Source of the DNA: Leptobacterium flavescens
GTDB lineage: Bacteria; Bacteroidota; Bacteroidia; Flavobacteriales; Flavobacteriaceae
NCBI RefSeq assembly: GCF_010671605.1
Contig: NZ_JAABOO010000001.1
Span: 186,001-250,000, forward strand
Direction: 5' to 3'
DNA length: 64,000 nt
Every line of letters begins with the position of its first letter. Within the stretch, counting starts at the first letter, position 1. The notes below the pieces were generated by a model. The model was not told the DNA's origin. It worked only from the letters and a program-made list of their open reading frames with translations, and did no database searches. Both the position numbers and the translations under genes were made by a program. This document shows, in pieces, positions 25,349 through 34,504 of the stretch.

Positions 25349-26296
25349 ATGAACATATCAGTAGTCATACCACTACTTAACGAACAAGAATCATTATTAG
25401 AATTACACGATTGGATTGCAGAAGTTATGCAGTCCAATCGTTTTTCGTATGAAATACTTTTTATCGATGACGGTAGTACCGATGACTCCTGGAAGACTAT
25501 TCAATCGATGGCTTCGGCCAACGGCCATATAAAAGGGATCCGCTTTCCGAAGAATTTCGGAAAATCCCAGGCTTTGCATGCAGGCTTTGAAATTGCCCAG
25601 GGAGATGTTATTATCACCATGGATGCAGATCTGCAGGACAATCCCGAAGAGATCCCGGAATTATACAATCTTGTTAAAAATGGAGGCTTCGACCTTATTT
25701 CCGGCTGGAAAAAGAAGAGGTACGACTCCTTTTTTATGAAAAACCTTCCTTCAAAACTGTTTAACTGGGCGGCACGAAGGACTTCGGGCGTTAGATTGCA
25801 CGATTTTAATTGTGGCCTGAAGGCTTATAAGAACCAGGTAATCAAAAATATTGATGTATACGGTGAAATGCACCGCTATATTCCTGTATTGGCTAAGAAT
25901 GCCGGTTTTTCCAAAATTGATGAAAAAATCGTCAAGCATCAGGCCAGAAAATACGGGAAGACCAAATTCGGGATGGAGCGCTTTATCAATGGCTTTCTCG
26001 ATCTTATTACCATCTGGTTTATCTCTAAGTTCGGAAAACGCCCTATGCACCTTTTCGGTGCCCTCGGAGTACTGATGTTCTTTATCGGACTGGTTTTTGC
26101 CGTTTACCTGGGAGTCGATAAGTTATTTATCAATCCTGCAGGGCGACTTATCACTCAAAGACCTCAGTTCTTTATCTCACTCACCACAATGATCCTGGGG
26201 ACCCAGCTCTTTATTGCAGGTTTTCTGGGAGAAATGCTCCTTCGTTCCCGAAGAAAAGATCAGCGTTACAAAATATCTGAAAAAATAAATCTTTAA
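25349..26296 (+). CDS. Glycosyltransferase family 2, DPM1/ArnC-like
   Basis: 315-residue membrane glycosyltransferase expected to move a sugar from a nucleotide donor to a polyprenyl-phosphate carrier. The GT-A domain begins ISVVIPLLNEQESL, with FIDDGSTDDSW near residue 40 and the metal-binding DADLQDNPEE near residue 92. Two C-terminal membrane helices (about 233-255 and 267-297) are typical of ArnC/DPM-like enzymes. It is upstream of the phosphosugar mutase and MsbA-like genes, which suggests a role in envelope glycan building. Confidence 0.9.
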   Translation: MNISVVIPLLNEQESLLELHDWIAEVMQSNRFSYEILFIDDGSTDDSWKTIQSMASANGHIKGIRFPKNFGKSQALHAGFEIAQGDVIITMDADLQDNPEEIPELYNLVKNGGFDLISGWKKKRYDSFFMKNLPSKLFNWAARRTSGVRLHDFNCGLKAYKNQVIKNIDVYGEMHRYIPVLAKNAGFSKIDEKIVKHQARKYGKTKFGMERFINGFLDLITIWFISKFGKRPMHLFGALGVLMFFIGLVFAVYLGVDKLFINPAGRLITQRPQFFISLTTMILGTQLFIAGFLGEMLLRSRRKDQRYKISEKINL

Positions 26297-26358
26297 TCCC
26301 CTCAATTACTCATATTAGAACTTAAAGCTTGTAAATTTGTCAAACAATTAAAGTACCA

Positions 26359-28083
26359 ATGGAAAACACTCTAGACGTAGTTCAGCAAAACGCTCATGCA
26401 TGGTTAAATGATTTTTTTGATAGCGATACTCAAAAAGAGGTAAGGGAGCTGATTGAAAAAGATCCGGAAGAGCTCAAGGAACGCTTTTATAAGAACCTTG
26501 AATTCGGAACCGGAGGAATGAGGGGTGTAATGGGGGTTGGAACCAACAGAATTAATAAATATACCCTTGGTAAAAATACTCAGGGAATCAGTAATTATCT
26601 CAAAAAAATATATCCGACCGAAGAGCTGAAAGTAGCTATTGCCTATGATTGCAGGCACAATAGCGATACCCTGGCACAGACGGTTGCCAATGTCTTTTCT
26701 GCCAACGGAATAAAAGTCTTTCTGTTTTCCAGTCTCAGACCCACTCCCGAACTCTCATTTACATTGAAGCATCTCGGTTGTCATTGCGGGGTGGTGCTCA
26801 CCGCTTCTCATAATCCGCCGGAATACAATGGTTATAAGGTGTACTGGACAGATGGAGGGCAGATCGTTCCTCCTCAGGACGGAGAGATCATAGAGGAGAT
26901 CAATAATCTGGATATTACAACAGTAAAGTTTGAGGCGAACCCGCAGCTTATTCAGCTTATCGATAAAGAAGTAGATGAAGTTTTTATTGAGGCTTCCGTA
27001 CAAAACGGGAATTTTAATGTTGAAGGGAAGGATGATTTCAGCATTGTTTTCACTTCCCTGCATGGAACTTCCATCACTATTCTGCCGGAAGTACTGAAAA
27101 GAGCAGGTTATAAAAATATACATATAGTAGAGGAGCAGGCAGAACCCAACGGGGATTTCCCAACAGTTGCCTCTCCCAATCCGGAAGAACCGGAGGCCCT
27201 GGCTATGGCTTTAAAAAAAGCAGAAGAGATCGGTGCAGATATGGTCATAGGAACCGATCCCGACAGTGATCGCCTGGGTATAGCTGTTCGTAACAGGGAA
27301 CATAAAATGCAATTGCTTAACGGGAACCAGACCATGGTAATGATGACCCGTTTCCTTCTGGATCAATGGAAAAACAGAGGAAAGATCAAAGGAAATGAAT
27401 TTATCGGATCGACCATCGTTTCTACTCCCATGATGAATGATCTTGCAAACGGATATGGGGTGGAATGCAAGGTAGGCCTTACCGGCTTTAAGTGGATCGC
27501 CAAAATGATCATGGACCATCCTTCTCAGCCATTTATCGGTGGAGGTGAAGAAAGTTTCGGTTTTATGGTCGGCGATTTCGTAAGAGATAAAGATGCGGTT
27601 ACTTCTTCCCTGCTCGCCTGTGAAATTGCTGCAAAAGCAAAGGCGGAAGGAAGCTCTTTCTTTGAAGAACTCATACAGTGTTACCTGGATTTCGGTTTTT
27701 ATAAAGAACGTTTGATCTCGCTTACCAAAAAAGGGATCAGCGGTTCGGAGGAGATCAGGCAGATGATGATAGACCTCAGGGAGAATCCACTAAAAGCCAT
27801 AGACGGTCAGAAAGTAGTTATGATCGAGGATTACCAGGCTTCTGTTGCCAGGAATATGATCACCGGAAATGAGGAAAGCATCAGCATCCCCAAATCCAAT
27901 GTGCTTATTTACTATACCGAAGACGGTACCAAAATAGCAGCCAGACCCAGTGGGACTGAGCCCAAAATAAAATTCTATTTTAGTGTGAACACAACTCTTG
28001 AAAATGCAGATGATTTTGAAAGAGTAAATAGGACTTTAGAAGAGAAAATAGATAGAATTATCAGTGAACTGAAATTGAATTAA
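26359..28083 (+). CDS. Phospho-sugar mutase (phosphoglucomutase/phosphomannomutase)
   Basis: 574-residue alpha-D-phosphohexomutase interconverting 1- and 6-phosphosugars. [18 protein letters not shown] (about 49-66) begins domain 1, and [16 protein letters not shown] (about 147) holds the phosphoserine. [10 protein letters not shown] near residue 300 is the metal loop. GGGEESFGF near 393 is the sugar-binding loop, and [12 protein letters not shown] near 532 is the phosphate-binding loop. The length fits the long PGM2-like type. Its stop overlaps the next gene's ATG. Confidence 0.94.
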   Translation: MENTLDVVQQNAHAWLNDFFDSDTQKEVRELIEKDPEELKERFYKNLEFGTGGMRGVMGVGTNRINKYTLGKNTQGISNYLKKIYPTEELKVAIAYDCRHNSDTLAQTVANVFSANGIKVFLFSSLRPTPELSFTLKHLGCHCGVVLTASHNPPEYNGYKVYWTDGGQIVPPQDGEIIEEINNLDITTVKFEANPQLIQLIDKEVDEVFIEASVQNGNFNVEGKDDFSIVFTSLHGTSITILPEVLKRAGYKNIHIVEEQAEPNGDFPTVASPNPEEPEALAMALKKAEEIGADMVIGTDPDSDRLGIAVRNREHKMQLLNGNQTMVMMTRFLLDQWKNRGKIKGNEFIGSTIVSTPMMNDLANGYGVECKVGLTGFKWIAKMIMDHPSQPFIGGGEESFGFMVGDFVRDKDAVTSSLLACEIAAKAKAEGSSFFEELIQCYLDFGFYKERLISLTKKGISGSEEIRQMMIDLRENPLKAIDGQKVVMIEDYQASVARNMITGNEESISIPKSNVLIYYTEDGTKIAARPSGTEPKIKFYFSVNTTLENADDFERVNRTLEEKIDRIISELKLN

Positions 28084-29906
28084 TGAATTATTTCAAGAAA
28101 ATACTCCATTTTGCCAGGCCTTATAAGAGGTTTGCCATTTTAAATATTTTTTTTAATATCCTTTACGCGCTTTTTAGCGCACTGTCTTTTGTGGCATTAA
28201 TACCTATGCTGGATGTACTCTTTAAGGAAAGTCAGCGGGTTTATACAAAACCTGAATATCAGGGAGTAGGACAACTGGACAGCTATTTAAAGGAATACCT
28301 GAACTACAAGGTAACACAGATTGCCGGAGAAGATGAGATGACTGCACTGGTGCTGGTTATCGGCCTGGTTATCTTTCTCTTTTTCTTTAAGAACGTCTTT
28401 AATTACCTGGCCATGTATTTCATCACCTTCTTAAGGAACGGGGTATTAAGAGATCTTAGAAATAAGCTCTATCATAAAATTGTTGAGCTTCCTATTTCCT
28501 ATTTTTCGGAAAAACGCAAGGGAGATATTATTGCAAGGATCACTTCAGATGTACTGGAGATCCAGCATTCCTTTTTATCGATCCTCGAACTGATCGTCAG
28601 GGAACCGTTAACTATTGTGTTTACTATCCTTGTGATGTTCGGAATAAGTACCAAACTCACTTTATTCGTGTTTATTTTTATTCCGATCTCGGGGGTTATC
28701 ATTTCCAGAATTGGAAAATCCCTGAAACGAAAATCCGACAGGGTACAGAAAGAACAGGGAAGCTTTCTTTCTATTGTTGAAGAAACCCTCGGAGGCCTTA
28801 GGGTGATAAAAGCGTTTAATGCAGAAAAGATATTCAATAATCGTTTCAGCAACTCCACCAACCGGTTCTTCAGGTTTTCGAACAGCCTGTTAAACAGGCA
28901 GAACCTTGCATCTCCAACCAGTGAATTCCTCGGGATCCTGGTTATCGGGATCCTTCTGTGGTTCGGAGGGAAAATGGTTCTGATCGATAAGACCCTCGAC
29001 GCTTCTTCCTTTATTGCGTATATGGGACTCGCTTACAATATCCTTACTCCTGCCAAAGCTATTTCCAAAGCATCATATAATGTTAAGAAAGGAAACGCTG
29101 CAGCAGAACGTGTGATGGATATCCTCGAAACAGAAAACACCATTACAGAGATAGAAAACCCTGTAGAAAAAGAAAGTTTTGAGCAGGCTATCTCCTTAAA
29201 GAATATTTCTTTTAAATACGAAAACAATTATATCCTGAACAATTTCTCCCTGGAGATCCCCAAAGGAAAAATGATAGCTTTAGTAGGGCCTTCCGGAAGT
29301 GGAAAAAGTACTATTGCCAACCTTTTAATGCGTTTTTATGATGTAAATGAAGGTAATATCGAAATAGACGGGGTAAATATTAAGGACCTGTCTAAAAAAT
29401 CTCTTAGAGGTCTGATGGGTATTGTTACTCAGGATTCTATCCTCTTTAACGATTCGGTAAGGAACAACCTTACGCTGGGTAAAGAAGATGCGAATGAACA
29501 GGAGATCCTTGATGCTTCTAAGATCGCCAATGCCTACGAATTCATTAAAGACCTGGACGATCAGTTCGATACCAATATCGGTGATTCGGGAGGAAAGATA
29601 AGCGGCGGACAAAAACAGCGATTGTCTATTGCCCGTGCAGTTATTAAAAACCCTCCGATCATGATCCTCGACGAGGCAACCTCTGCCCTGGATACCGAAA
29701 GCGAAAAACTGGTTCAGGAAGCCCTGGAGAATATGATGCAAAACAGGACTTCTGTAGTTATTGCTCACCGTCTCTCCACTATTCAGAAAGCAGATCTTAT
29801 TGTGGTAATGCAAAAGGGTGAGATAGTAGAACAGGGGACCCATTCGGAACTTCTGGCAAAAGAGGGGGTTTACAAGAAATTAGTGGGGATGCAGTCTTTT
29901 GAATGA
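28083..29906 (+). CDS. ABC exporter, MsbA-like lipid/multidrug transporter (fused TM-ATPase)
   Basis: 607-residue half-transporter. Six membrane helices (residues about 15-330) precede an ATPase with Walker A GPSGSGKST near residue 404, signature ISGGQKQRLSIARA near 509, Walker B ILDEATSALD near 532 and the switch histidine in IAHRLSTIQ. The ATG overlaps the mutase stop by one nucleotide, so the two are coupled. By family it may flip lipid A or another lipid-linked glycan. The glycosyltransferase and mutase context supports an envelope role, but the substrate is not proven. Confidence 0.9.
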   Translation: MNYFKKILHFARPYKRFAILNIFFNILYALFSALSFVALIPMLDVLFKESQRVYTKPEYQGVGQLDSYLKEYLNYKVTQIAGEDEMTALVLVIGLVIFLFFFKNVFNYLAMYFITFLRNGVLRDLRNKLYHKIVELPISYFSEKRKGDIIARITSDVLEIQHSFLSILELIVREPLTIVFTILVMFGISTKLTLFVFIFIPISGVIISRIGKSLKRKSDRVQKEQGSFLSIVEETLGGLRVIKAFNAEKIFNNRFSNSTNRFFRFSNSLLNRQNLASPTSEFLGILVIGILLWFGGKMVLIDKTLDASSFIAYMGLAYNILTPAKAISKASYNVKKGNAAAERVMDILETENTITEIENPVEKESFEQAISLKNISFKYENNYILNNFSLEIPKGKMIALVGPSGSGKSTIANLLMRFYDVNEGNIEIDGVNIKDLSKKSLRGLMGIVTQDSILFNDSVRNNLTLGKEDANEQEILDASKIANAYEFIKDLDDQFDTNIGDSGGKISGGQKQRLSIARAVIKNPPIMILDEATSALDTESEKLVQEALENMMQNRTSVVIAHRLSTIQKADLIVVMQKGEIVEQGTHSELLAKEGVYKKLVGMQSFE

Positions 29907-30332
29907 TCAGGCTCTTGCCCGTATCAATCCGTACCTGAGCAGAACAGTACCGATAAAGATCAGTCCTATTAAGGAAGCAATAAGATCGTAGGGGTCGTAC
30001 ACGTTTCTGCCTCCCAGGTTGTGTATCTTTAACTCCTGGGTAATAACGAATACGGCGGCAAGCATTACTGCTATTAAAAATAGTGTGTTCTCCTTAAACT
30101 TATTCATGCTATTCGGAAAACGCTGTCTGGTAAAAAGCAGCAGGCCCGATATGACCGTAGTTCCTATCACCGCTTCCAGAAAGTTGGGGACCGAATTCAC
30201 GAAAAGGACCAAAAACCGTGGGGAATTGTTCTCCAACATCCACGGCCTTATCACAAATTTGTTTAATGAATGGAATACCAGGGTTCCCCAGTAAACATAT
30301 CGTATATATGTTTTAAATACCAATCCGTTCAT
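29907..30332 (-). CDS. Integral membrane protein, four helices
   Basis: 141-residue protein with about four hydrophobic segments. A polar loop, NLGGRNVYDPYDLIASLIGLI near residues 109-129, loosely resembles the end of VanZ-like proteins. That is only a hint. It is the last gene of a minus-strand run from 33115 and starts immediately after the stop of the gene at 30333. Its stop abuts the convergent exporter gene. Function is unknown. Confidence 0.55.
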   Translation of the reverse strand: MNGLVFKTYIRYVYWGTLVFHSLNKFVIRPWMLENNSPRFLVLFVNSVPNFLEAVIGTTVISGLLLFTRQRFPNSMNKFKENTLFLIAVMLAAVFVITQELKIHNLGGRNVYDPYDLIASLIGLIFIGTVLLRYGLIRARA

Positions 30333-30545
30333 TTATCTCCTTTTTCTGAAAAAACGAGGCATTACCAGCACGTAAAATAAGATCAGAAACACTTTTACCG
30401 CAATTATTTTCTTAAAACTAATTGCTTCGTATCCTCCACCAAATAAAATGGTAATTACAGAAGCCGCTAAACCCGCAAGGAACAGAACGAACAGCGAGGG
30501 TCCGGTACCTGGTCTCTTCAATTTATCATCAATATTCTTTTCCAT
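30333..30545 (-). CDS. Small membrane protein
   Basis: 70-residue protein with two hydrophobic helices (about 16-35 and 47-63) and a basic C-terminus (RFFRKRR). It sits four nucleotides from the hydrolase gene upstream and abuts the membrane gene downstream, so it belongs to the same operon. No family is recognised. Confidence 0.5.
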   Translation of the reverse strand: MEKNIDDKLKRPGTGPSLFVLFLAGLAASVITILFGGGYEAISFKKIIAVKVFLILFYVLVMPRFFRKRR

Positions 30546-30549
30546 ATTC

Positions 30550-31869
30550 TTATTTTGAATACACCTTATTTAAAAATCCTGTCAGGGCAGTCCAGTATTC
30601 CTCTGCTCCCTTCTGTCCTTCCCAAAGTGCTCTGGAACCATGAAACCCATCAGAAGAAGGTATGAATTGCTGCTGGTTTTCTTTTAGTTTGATGTCACCT
30701 ATCAAAGCTCCTAACTGCTTAGCTTCTTCTTTGGAAGAAGTTATAAAGAAAGGAACTTTCAGGTCTTTAATAGCCTTAGCAATGGAAGGTTTCTGATCTC
30801 CGAAATAGTTACCCGGGCTAAAAGAAATTACGGCGTTTACCGATTTATTTCCTTCTGCTGCAAAAAGTGCCAGGCTGGAAGAGTACGAACTTCCCCAAAC
30901 CGTAACTTTCTTATTGTATTTCTTATGAAGGTAATTTATTGCAGCACGGATATCCTGTTCGGCATCTGTCATGTCTATGTTCTTAATTCCTTTTTGTATA
31001 GCGGCTTCATTGGTTTCATTCTTATGTCCTGCAAAAGGTCCTCCCGATCTCTGGTCTATGGCCAGGCAGTTAAAACCCATTTCATTCAGCTTAGGAGCAA
31101 TATCTGCATACTCATACTTATTATATCCGGCCTGATGGCAAAGCAGGATAAACGGTTTATCCGGATCTACCTCGTAAAGGTTAGCTGTTACGGAAAGGCC
31201 GTCTTCCGAAGGGAATGTTACTTTTTTAAAGCTGTGTTTTTTAGCTAATTCTCCCGGAACCGGTTGTTGCACGCTATTTCTCAATGCCTGTTGCGCTTTA
31301 AGTTCCTGGAGAATAATGTTCTCTATAAATTCTATTTTAGTAATCTTGCCCGAACTATCGAAGAACACCGAAGATTCTCCCGCTCCCAGGCCTTCAAATT
31401 CATGCTTGATCCGGGCCTCTCCTTTTTTATTCTCCACGATTTCCATCACTTTTAATTTGGGAAACCTGGCAAATACATTCGCCAGAACTGCAGGGGTGTT
31501 CTGCACAGGAATGGGGCCAAATTTAAGCTCAGTGCTGATATATTCTTTTAAATGCTCTGCACTTTTCTTCTCAAAACTCTGCTTAAATGCTGTGATCTGC
31601 TTGCTGTAATCTGCCTGCTGGGCATTCAGTCCGGTTGAAAATGACAAAAACATAAAAACCCCCAGGCCAACTGCGGCAAGTCCGTTTTTACGCTCTCTTC
31701 TTTTATTTCTTATTATGGATATTCCATACATGGCAAAACCTATAGCCTGAAGTATGATTGCTGTCTCCTTCATCATTTCGTTACCTAATGGCAGCCACCT
31801 TATAAGCCCTATAATAATAAGAACCGTAGCTATTGATCTTAGCATGCCTGAATCTTTCATTTTTTTCAT
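30550..31869 (-). CDS. Membrane-anchored alpha/beta hydrolase (dienelactone-hydrolase-like)
   Basis: 439-residue composite protein. Two N-terminal membrane helices (about residues 8-28 and 35-52) are followed by a third hydrophobic segment ending LNAQ (about 63-84). A DUF3887-like region then covers about residues 90-195, and an alpha/beta-hydrolase domain about 210-437. The hydrolase nucleophile is the serine in GSSYSS (near residue 325). The oxyanion motif is LLCHQAGYNKYE near 242, and the catalytic histidine is probably DGFHGS near 409. Membrane helices fused to this domain pair are unusual. Substrate is unknown. Confidence 0.72.
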   Translation of the reverse strand: MKKMKDSGMLRSIATVLIIIGLIRWLPLGNEMMKETAIILQAIGFAMYGISIIRNKRRERKNGLAAVGLGVFMFLSFSTGLNAQQADYSKQITAFKQSFEKKSAEHLKEYISTELKFGPIPVQNTPAVLANVFARFPKLKVMEIVENKKGEARIKHEFEGLGAGESSVFFDSSGKITKIEFIENIILQELKAQQALRNSVQQPVPGELAKKHSFKKVTFPSEDGLSVTANLYEVDPDKPFILLCHQAGYNKYEYADIAPKLNEMGFNCLAIDQRSGGPFAGHKNETNEAAIQKGIKNIDMTDAEQDIRAAINYLHKKYNKKVTVWGSSYSSSLALFAAEGNKSVNAVISFSPGNYFGDQKPSIAKAIKDLKVPFFITSSKEEAKQLGALIGDIKLKENQQQFIPSSDGFHGSRALWEGQKGAEEYWTALTGFLNKVYSK

Positions 31870-31950
31870 TTGTCTAAACTTTTTGATTATCGTTAATGTA
31901 TTCAGTAGGTTAAAATGAAGAGATCAGAATTACACTTTTCTTCATTTTTT

Positions 31951-32613
31951 TTATTCCGAATCATTATTGACAACCTCAAGTTCGTCTCTGCACTCTTTAA
32001 GGATCTTAACGTATTTCCCGTATTTTCTCTCCTGCACCCAGGTTTCAAGAAGGGATAGTAATTTATAGCTTACAGCAGCTATAGCTATTAGATACAGGAT
32101 CCTCAGGTCAAATGCAAAAGGATCATTTTTGTAAAGAACGGCATAGGCGATCCAGATAATAATTGCCGTGCTCATCCTGGCTCCGATCTTAACAGCCAGT
32201 TTCATTATTCTATGCATCAGTTGAATGATCTCTTCAATTGCAGTTTTAAGATCTGATGAAGAATTCTGATAGTTGCTTATTTTATCGTGTGTATCTTTTA
32301 TCAGCCTGGAAAAGGTGAAGATAATTGCAGACATCAGGAAATAGAGAATACTGATCTCAACCCGCGAGAGAATTCCATCCAACGGAAGGTCTTCCACATC
32401 GAGGATCAGCATTAAAGGCGACATAACCATACCAACAACTCCAATGATTCCCATAAACCATATCTTAAACCTCATTTCCCTTTTAATTCTGGAAATAGCA
32501 GTATTAGACCGCTTTTTGATCAGCCTGTGCACTTCTTCCGCGCTCACCTCATGGTCTGCGGTCTGCAGCATATTTGCCTTTTTCCAAATGGATTTTAATT
32601 CTACAAGCTCCAT
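31951..32613 (-). CDS. Membrane protein paired with an ECF sigma factor
   Basis: 220-residue protein. A short soluble start (ELKSIWKKANMLQTADHEVSAEEVHRLIKKRS) is followed by four helices (about residues 48-70, 83-102, 136-165 and 170-190) and a charged tail. It follows the sigma factor by four nucleotides. This position and layout suggest an anti-sigma-like partner, though no canonical anti-sigma domain is visible. Confidence 0.6.
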   Translation of the reverse strand: MELVELKSIWKKANMLQTADHEVSAEEVHRLIKKRSNTAISRIKREMRFKIWFMGIIGVVGMVMSPLMLILDVEDLPLDGILSRVEISILYFLMSAIIFTFSRLIKDTHDKISNYQNSSSDLKTAIEEIIQLMHRIMKLAVKIGARMSTAIIIWIAYAVLYKNDPFAFDLRILYLIAIAAVSYKLLSLLETWVQERKYGKYVKILKECRDELEVVNNDSE

Positions 32614-32617
32614 CCTC

Positions 32618-33115
32618 TCAAGGGTTTAATATTTTTTTCAGTTTCGTCTTGACCCGGTTCATTTTCACCCGCACATAATTTTGAGTGATCCCCGTAATTT
32701 CGGCTATCTCTTCATTGGTCTTCTCTTCGAGATACAGCATGACTATGGCCTTTTCAATATCGTTCAACGTATTGATCGCCTTGTATAACAAGCGTATTTC
32801 TTCTTCTAAACTGTCGTCTTTTTTTAACTCGGGAAGATTCTGAAGTTTTGCTGAAAGTTCTGTTTCCTCAGGTCTTTTTTTTCCCTTCCGAAAATACTGA
32901 ATGGCCACGTTAAGTCCCACTCTGTACATCCAGGTAGAGAATTTTGCCTCACCTCTGAAAGAGGTATAGGATTTCCATAGTTGAATAAGAATCTCCTGGA
33001 ACAAATCCTTTCGATGCTCTTCATCTTTACAATATATATTACATATTTTGTGAACGATCCCTTGTGATTCGGTTACCCGGGCCACAAACTCCTGTTCCAG
33101 ATTATCTTTCTTCAA
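32618..33115 (-). CDS. ECF-type RNA polymerase sigma factor
   Basis: 165-residue sigma-70-family protein. Region 2 is present as CKDEEHRKDLFQEILIQLWKSYTSFRGEAKFSTWMYRVGLNVAIQYFRK (about residues 30-80). Region 4 is present as LNDIEKAIVMLYLEEKTNEEIAEITGITQNYVRVKMNRVKTKLKK (about 117-162). The start is a TTG at 33115, because no ATG or GTG precedes an in-frame stop at 33127. It heads a minus-strand operon with the membrane protein at 31951 and probably the hydrolase. Confidence 0.9.
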   Translation of the reverse strand: MKKDNLEQEFVARVTESQGIVHKICNIYCKDEEHRKDLFQEILIQLWKSYTSFRGEAKFSTWMYRVGLNVAIQYFRKGKKRPEETELSAKLQNLPELKKDDSLEEEIRLLYKAINTLNDIEKAIVMLYLEEKTNEEIAEITGITQNYVRVKMNRVKTKLKKILNP

Positions 33116-33254
33116 CAGGTTTACCTATTTGCTTTAAAATAGTAAGTTACAATATTGACTACAGAATTACAGTTTCCATAAATTATTTTTTGTTTCCTTT
33201 ATCTGCGGGCAGTAATTATTACTTAATTTTATTTACTAACTATTAAAAAGCATT

Positions 33255-33677
33255 ATGGCAGGTGAAACAAACCTCAGCGAGCTTATCCGAAATATGAAAC
33301 CGTTATTGCAGGACGGAGAGTACATTTTTTCTACTCTATCGCAGAGAGATCATATTCCGGAAGAACATATCCTTGCCATGTTTAAAGAAAAAGAAGGTAT
33401 TACTATTGTCCTGGAGCGTTCGCAAGCCGACTTGTTTAAAATTAAATACGAATCGGTTTTCTCATGGATCACTTTGGAAGTACATTCCTCGCTTGATGCT
33501 GTCGGGCTTACGGCTGCGTTTTCATCCGCACTTGCAAAAAAAGGTATCAGTTGTAATGTTATGGCTGCTTATTATCACGATCATATCTTTGTAAACACAA
33601 AAGATAAAGACAAGGCAATAGAGGTATTGATCTCGCTTTCAGAAGAGTATAAAAACAGAATGGAAAAGCAGGGATAA
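33255..33677 (+). CDS. ACT-domain protein (DUF2241-like)
   Basis: 140-residue protein made of two ACT-like halves. LIRNMKPLLQDGEYIFSTL at the start and HSSLDAVGLTAAFSSALAKKGISCNVMAAYYHDHIFV (about 78-115) match the family of small ACT proteins with unknown ligand. These usually bind amino acids or related metabolites. It is monocistronic, between two divergently oriented ECF sigma clusters. Confidence 0.8.
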   Translation: MAGETNLSELIRNMKPLLQDGEYIFSTLSQRDHIPEEHILAMFKEKEGITIVLERSQADLFKIKYESVFSWITLEVHSSLDAVGLTAAFSSALAKKGISCNVMAAYYHDHIFVNTKDKDKAIEVLISLSEEYKNRMEKQG

Positions 33678-33808
33678 AAAAAAAGACACCCGCATAGAGT
33701 GTCTGTTTGATAGATAAGATTTGAGAATTGTAAGTTCTGTTAAGTTGGGGCAAAAAAAGAACGTCGTTTGTCTTATCGTGATGAGTCAAATGTATAATAA
33801 AAATCATA

Positions 33809-33841
33809 TTCATCGATTAAAAGCACGAAATAATCGATGAA
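33809..33841. promoter_or_regulatory. Perfect 11-bp inverted repeat upstream of an ECF sigma gene
   Basis: TTCATCGATTA (33809-33819) and TAATCGATGAA (33831-33841) are separated by 11 nt. The repeat lies 88 nt before the sigma gene at 33929 in an otherwise AT-rich spacer. It could be an operator for a dimeric regulator. No T-tract follows, so it is not a terminator. Confidence 0.5.
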
Positions 33842-33928
33842 ATGCACTAAATTTTAACATTTCGAATATAATAAGGTATATTTTAAACCTTTTAATAATT
33901 TATAAGTCTAAGAGAAAAACGCCATTTT

Positions 33929-34471
33929 TTGATATCAGAAGCCTCACTTATCCAGCAATTAAAGAATAAGGAAACGCAATCTAAAGCGTTCAGACTCCTT
34001 GTGGGTACCTATAAGGAGAAACTTTATTGGCATATACGGCGTATGGTACTCAATCATGACGATACAGATGACGTACTTCAGAATACCTTTATCAAGGTTT
34101 TCAGGAATATTCAGAATTTTAAAGGAGAAAGTGCTCTGTATAGCTGGATATACAGGATAGCAACCAATGAGTCTATTAGTTTTTTAAACTCGAGAGCCAA
34201 AAAATACGGTATCAGTAATGAAGAACTTCAATCCAAAATGTTAGATCGGCTGGAAGCCGATGTATATTTTGAAGGAAATGATATAGAGTTGAAACTCCAG
34301 CGGGCCATTGCCTCTTTACCTGAAAAACAGCGTATCGTTTTTAATATGAAGTATTTTGAAGAAATGAAGTATGAAGATATTTCCGAAGTTCTGGACACTT
34401 CGGTCGGAGCGCTGAAGGCGTCCTATCATCATGCAACTAAGAAAATTGAAGAATATTTATTGAGTAATTAA
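33929..34471 (+). CDS. ECF-type RNA polymerase sigma factor
   Basis: 180-residue sigma-70-family protein. Region 2 is MVLNHDDTDDVLQNTFIKVFRNIQNFKGESALYSWIYRIATNESISFLN (about residues 42-90). Region 4 is LPEKQRIVFNMKYFEEMKYEDISEVLDTSVGALKASYHHATKKIEEYL (about 130-178). The start is TTG at 33929; no ATG is available in frame nearby. The two downstream genes encode a single-pass anti-sigma-like protein and a periplasmic helical protein, the usual layout of an envelope-stress ECF module. Confidence 0.9.
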   Translation: MISEASLIQQLKNKETQSKAFRLLVGTYKEKLYWHIRRMVLNHDDTDDVLQNTFIKVFRNIQNFKGESALYSWIYRIATNESISFLNSRAKKYGISNEELQSKMLDRLEADVYFEGNDIELKLQRAIASLPEKQRIVFNMKYFEEMKYEDISEVLDTSVGALKASYHHATKKIEEYLLSN

Positions 34472-34504
34472 ACCTTTTGACATGTTTAATGTCTTATAAA
34501 TGTG

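Noticed and set aside
29325-29843. 172-codon minus-strand frame in the ABC exporter
   Set aside because: It overlaps the Walker A/B coding region in antisense and has no independent features.
33684-33704. AGACAC/GTGTCT hairpin after the ACT gene as a terminator
   Set aside because: The stem is only six pairs and the A-run is on the wrong side for the plus-strand gene, so I did not list it as a terminator.
33559-33813. Minus-strand 84-codon frame between the ACT gene and the ECF sigma gene
   Set aside because: It overlaps the ACT gene end, has no ribosome site, and the AT-rich composition explains the hydrophobic translation.
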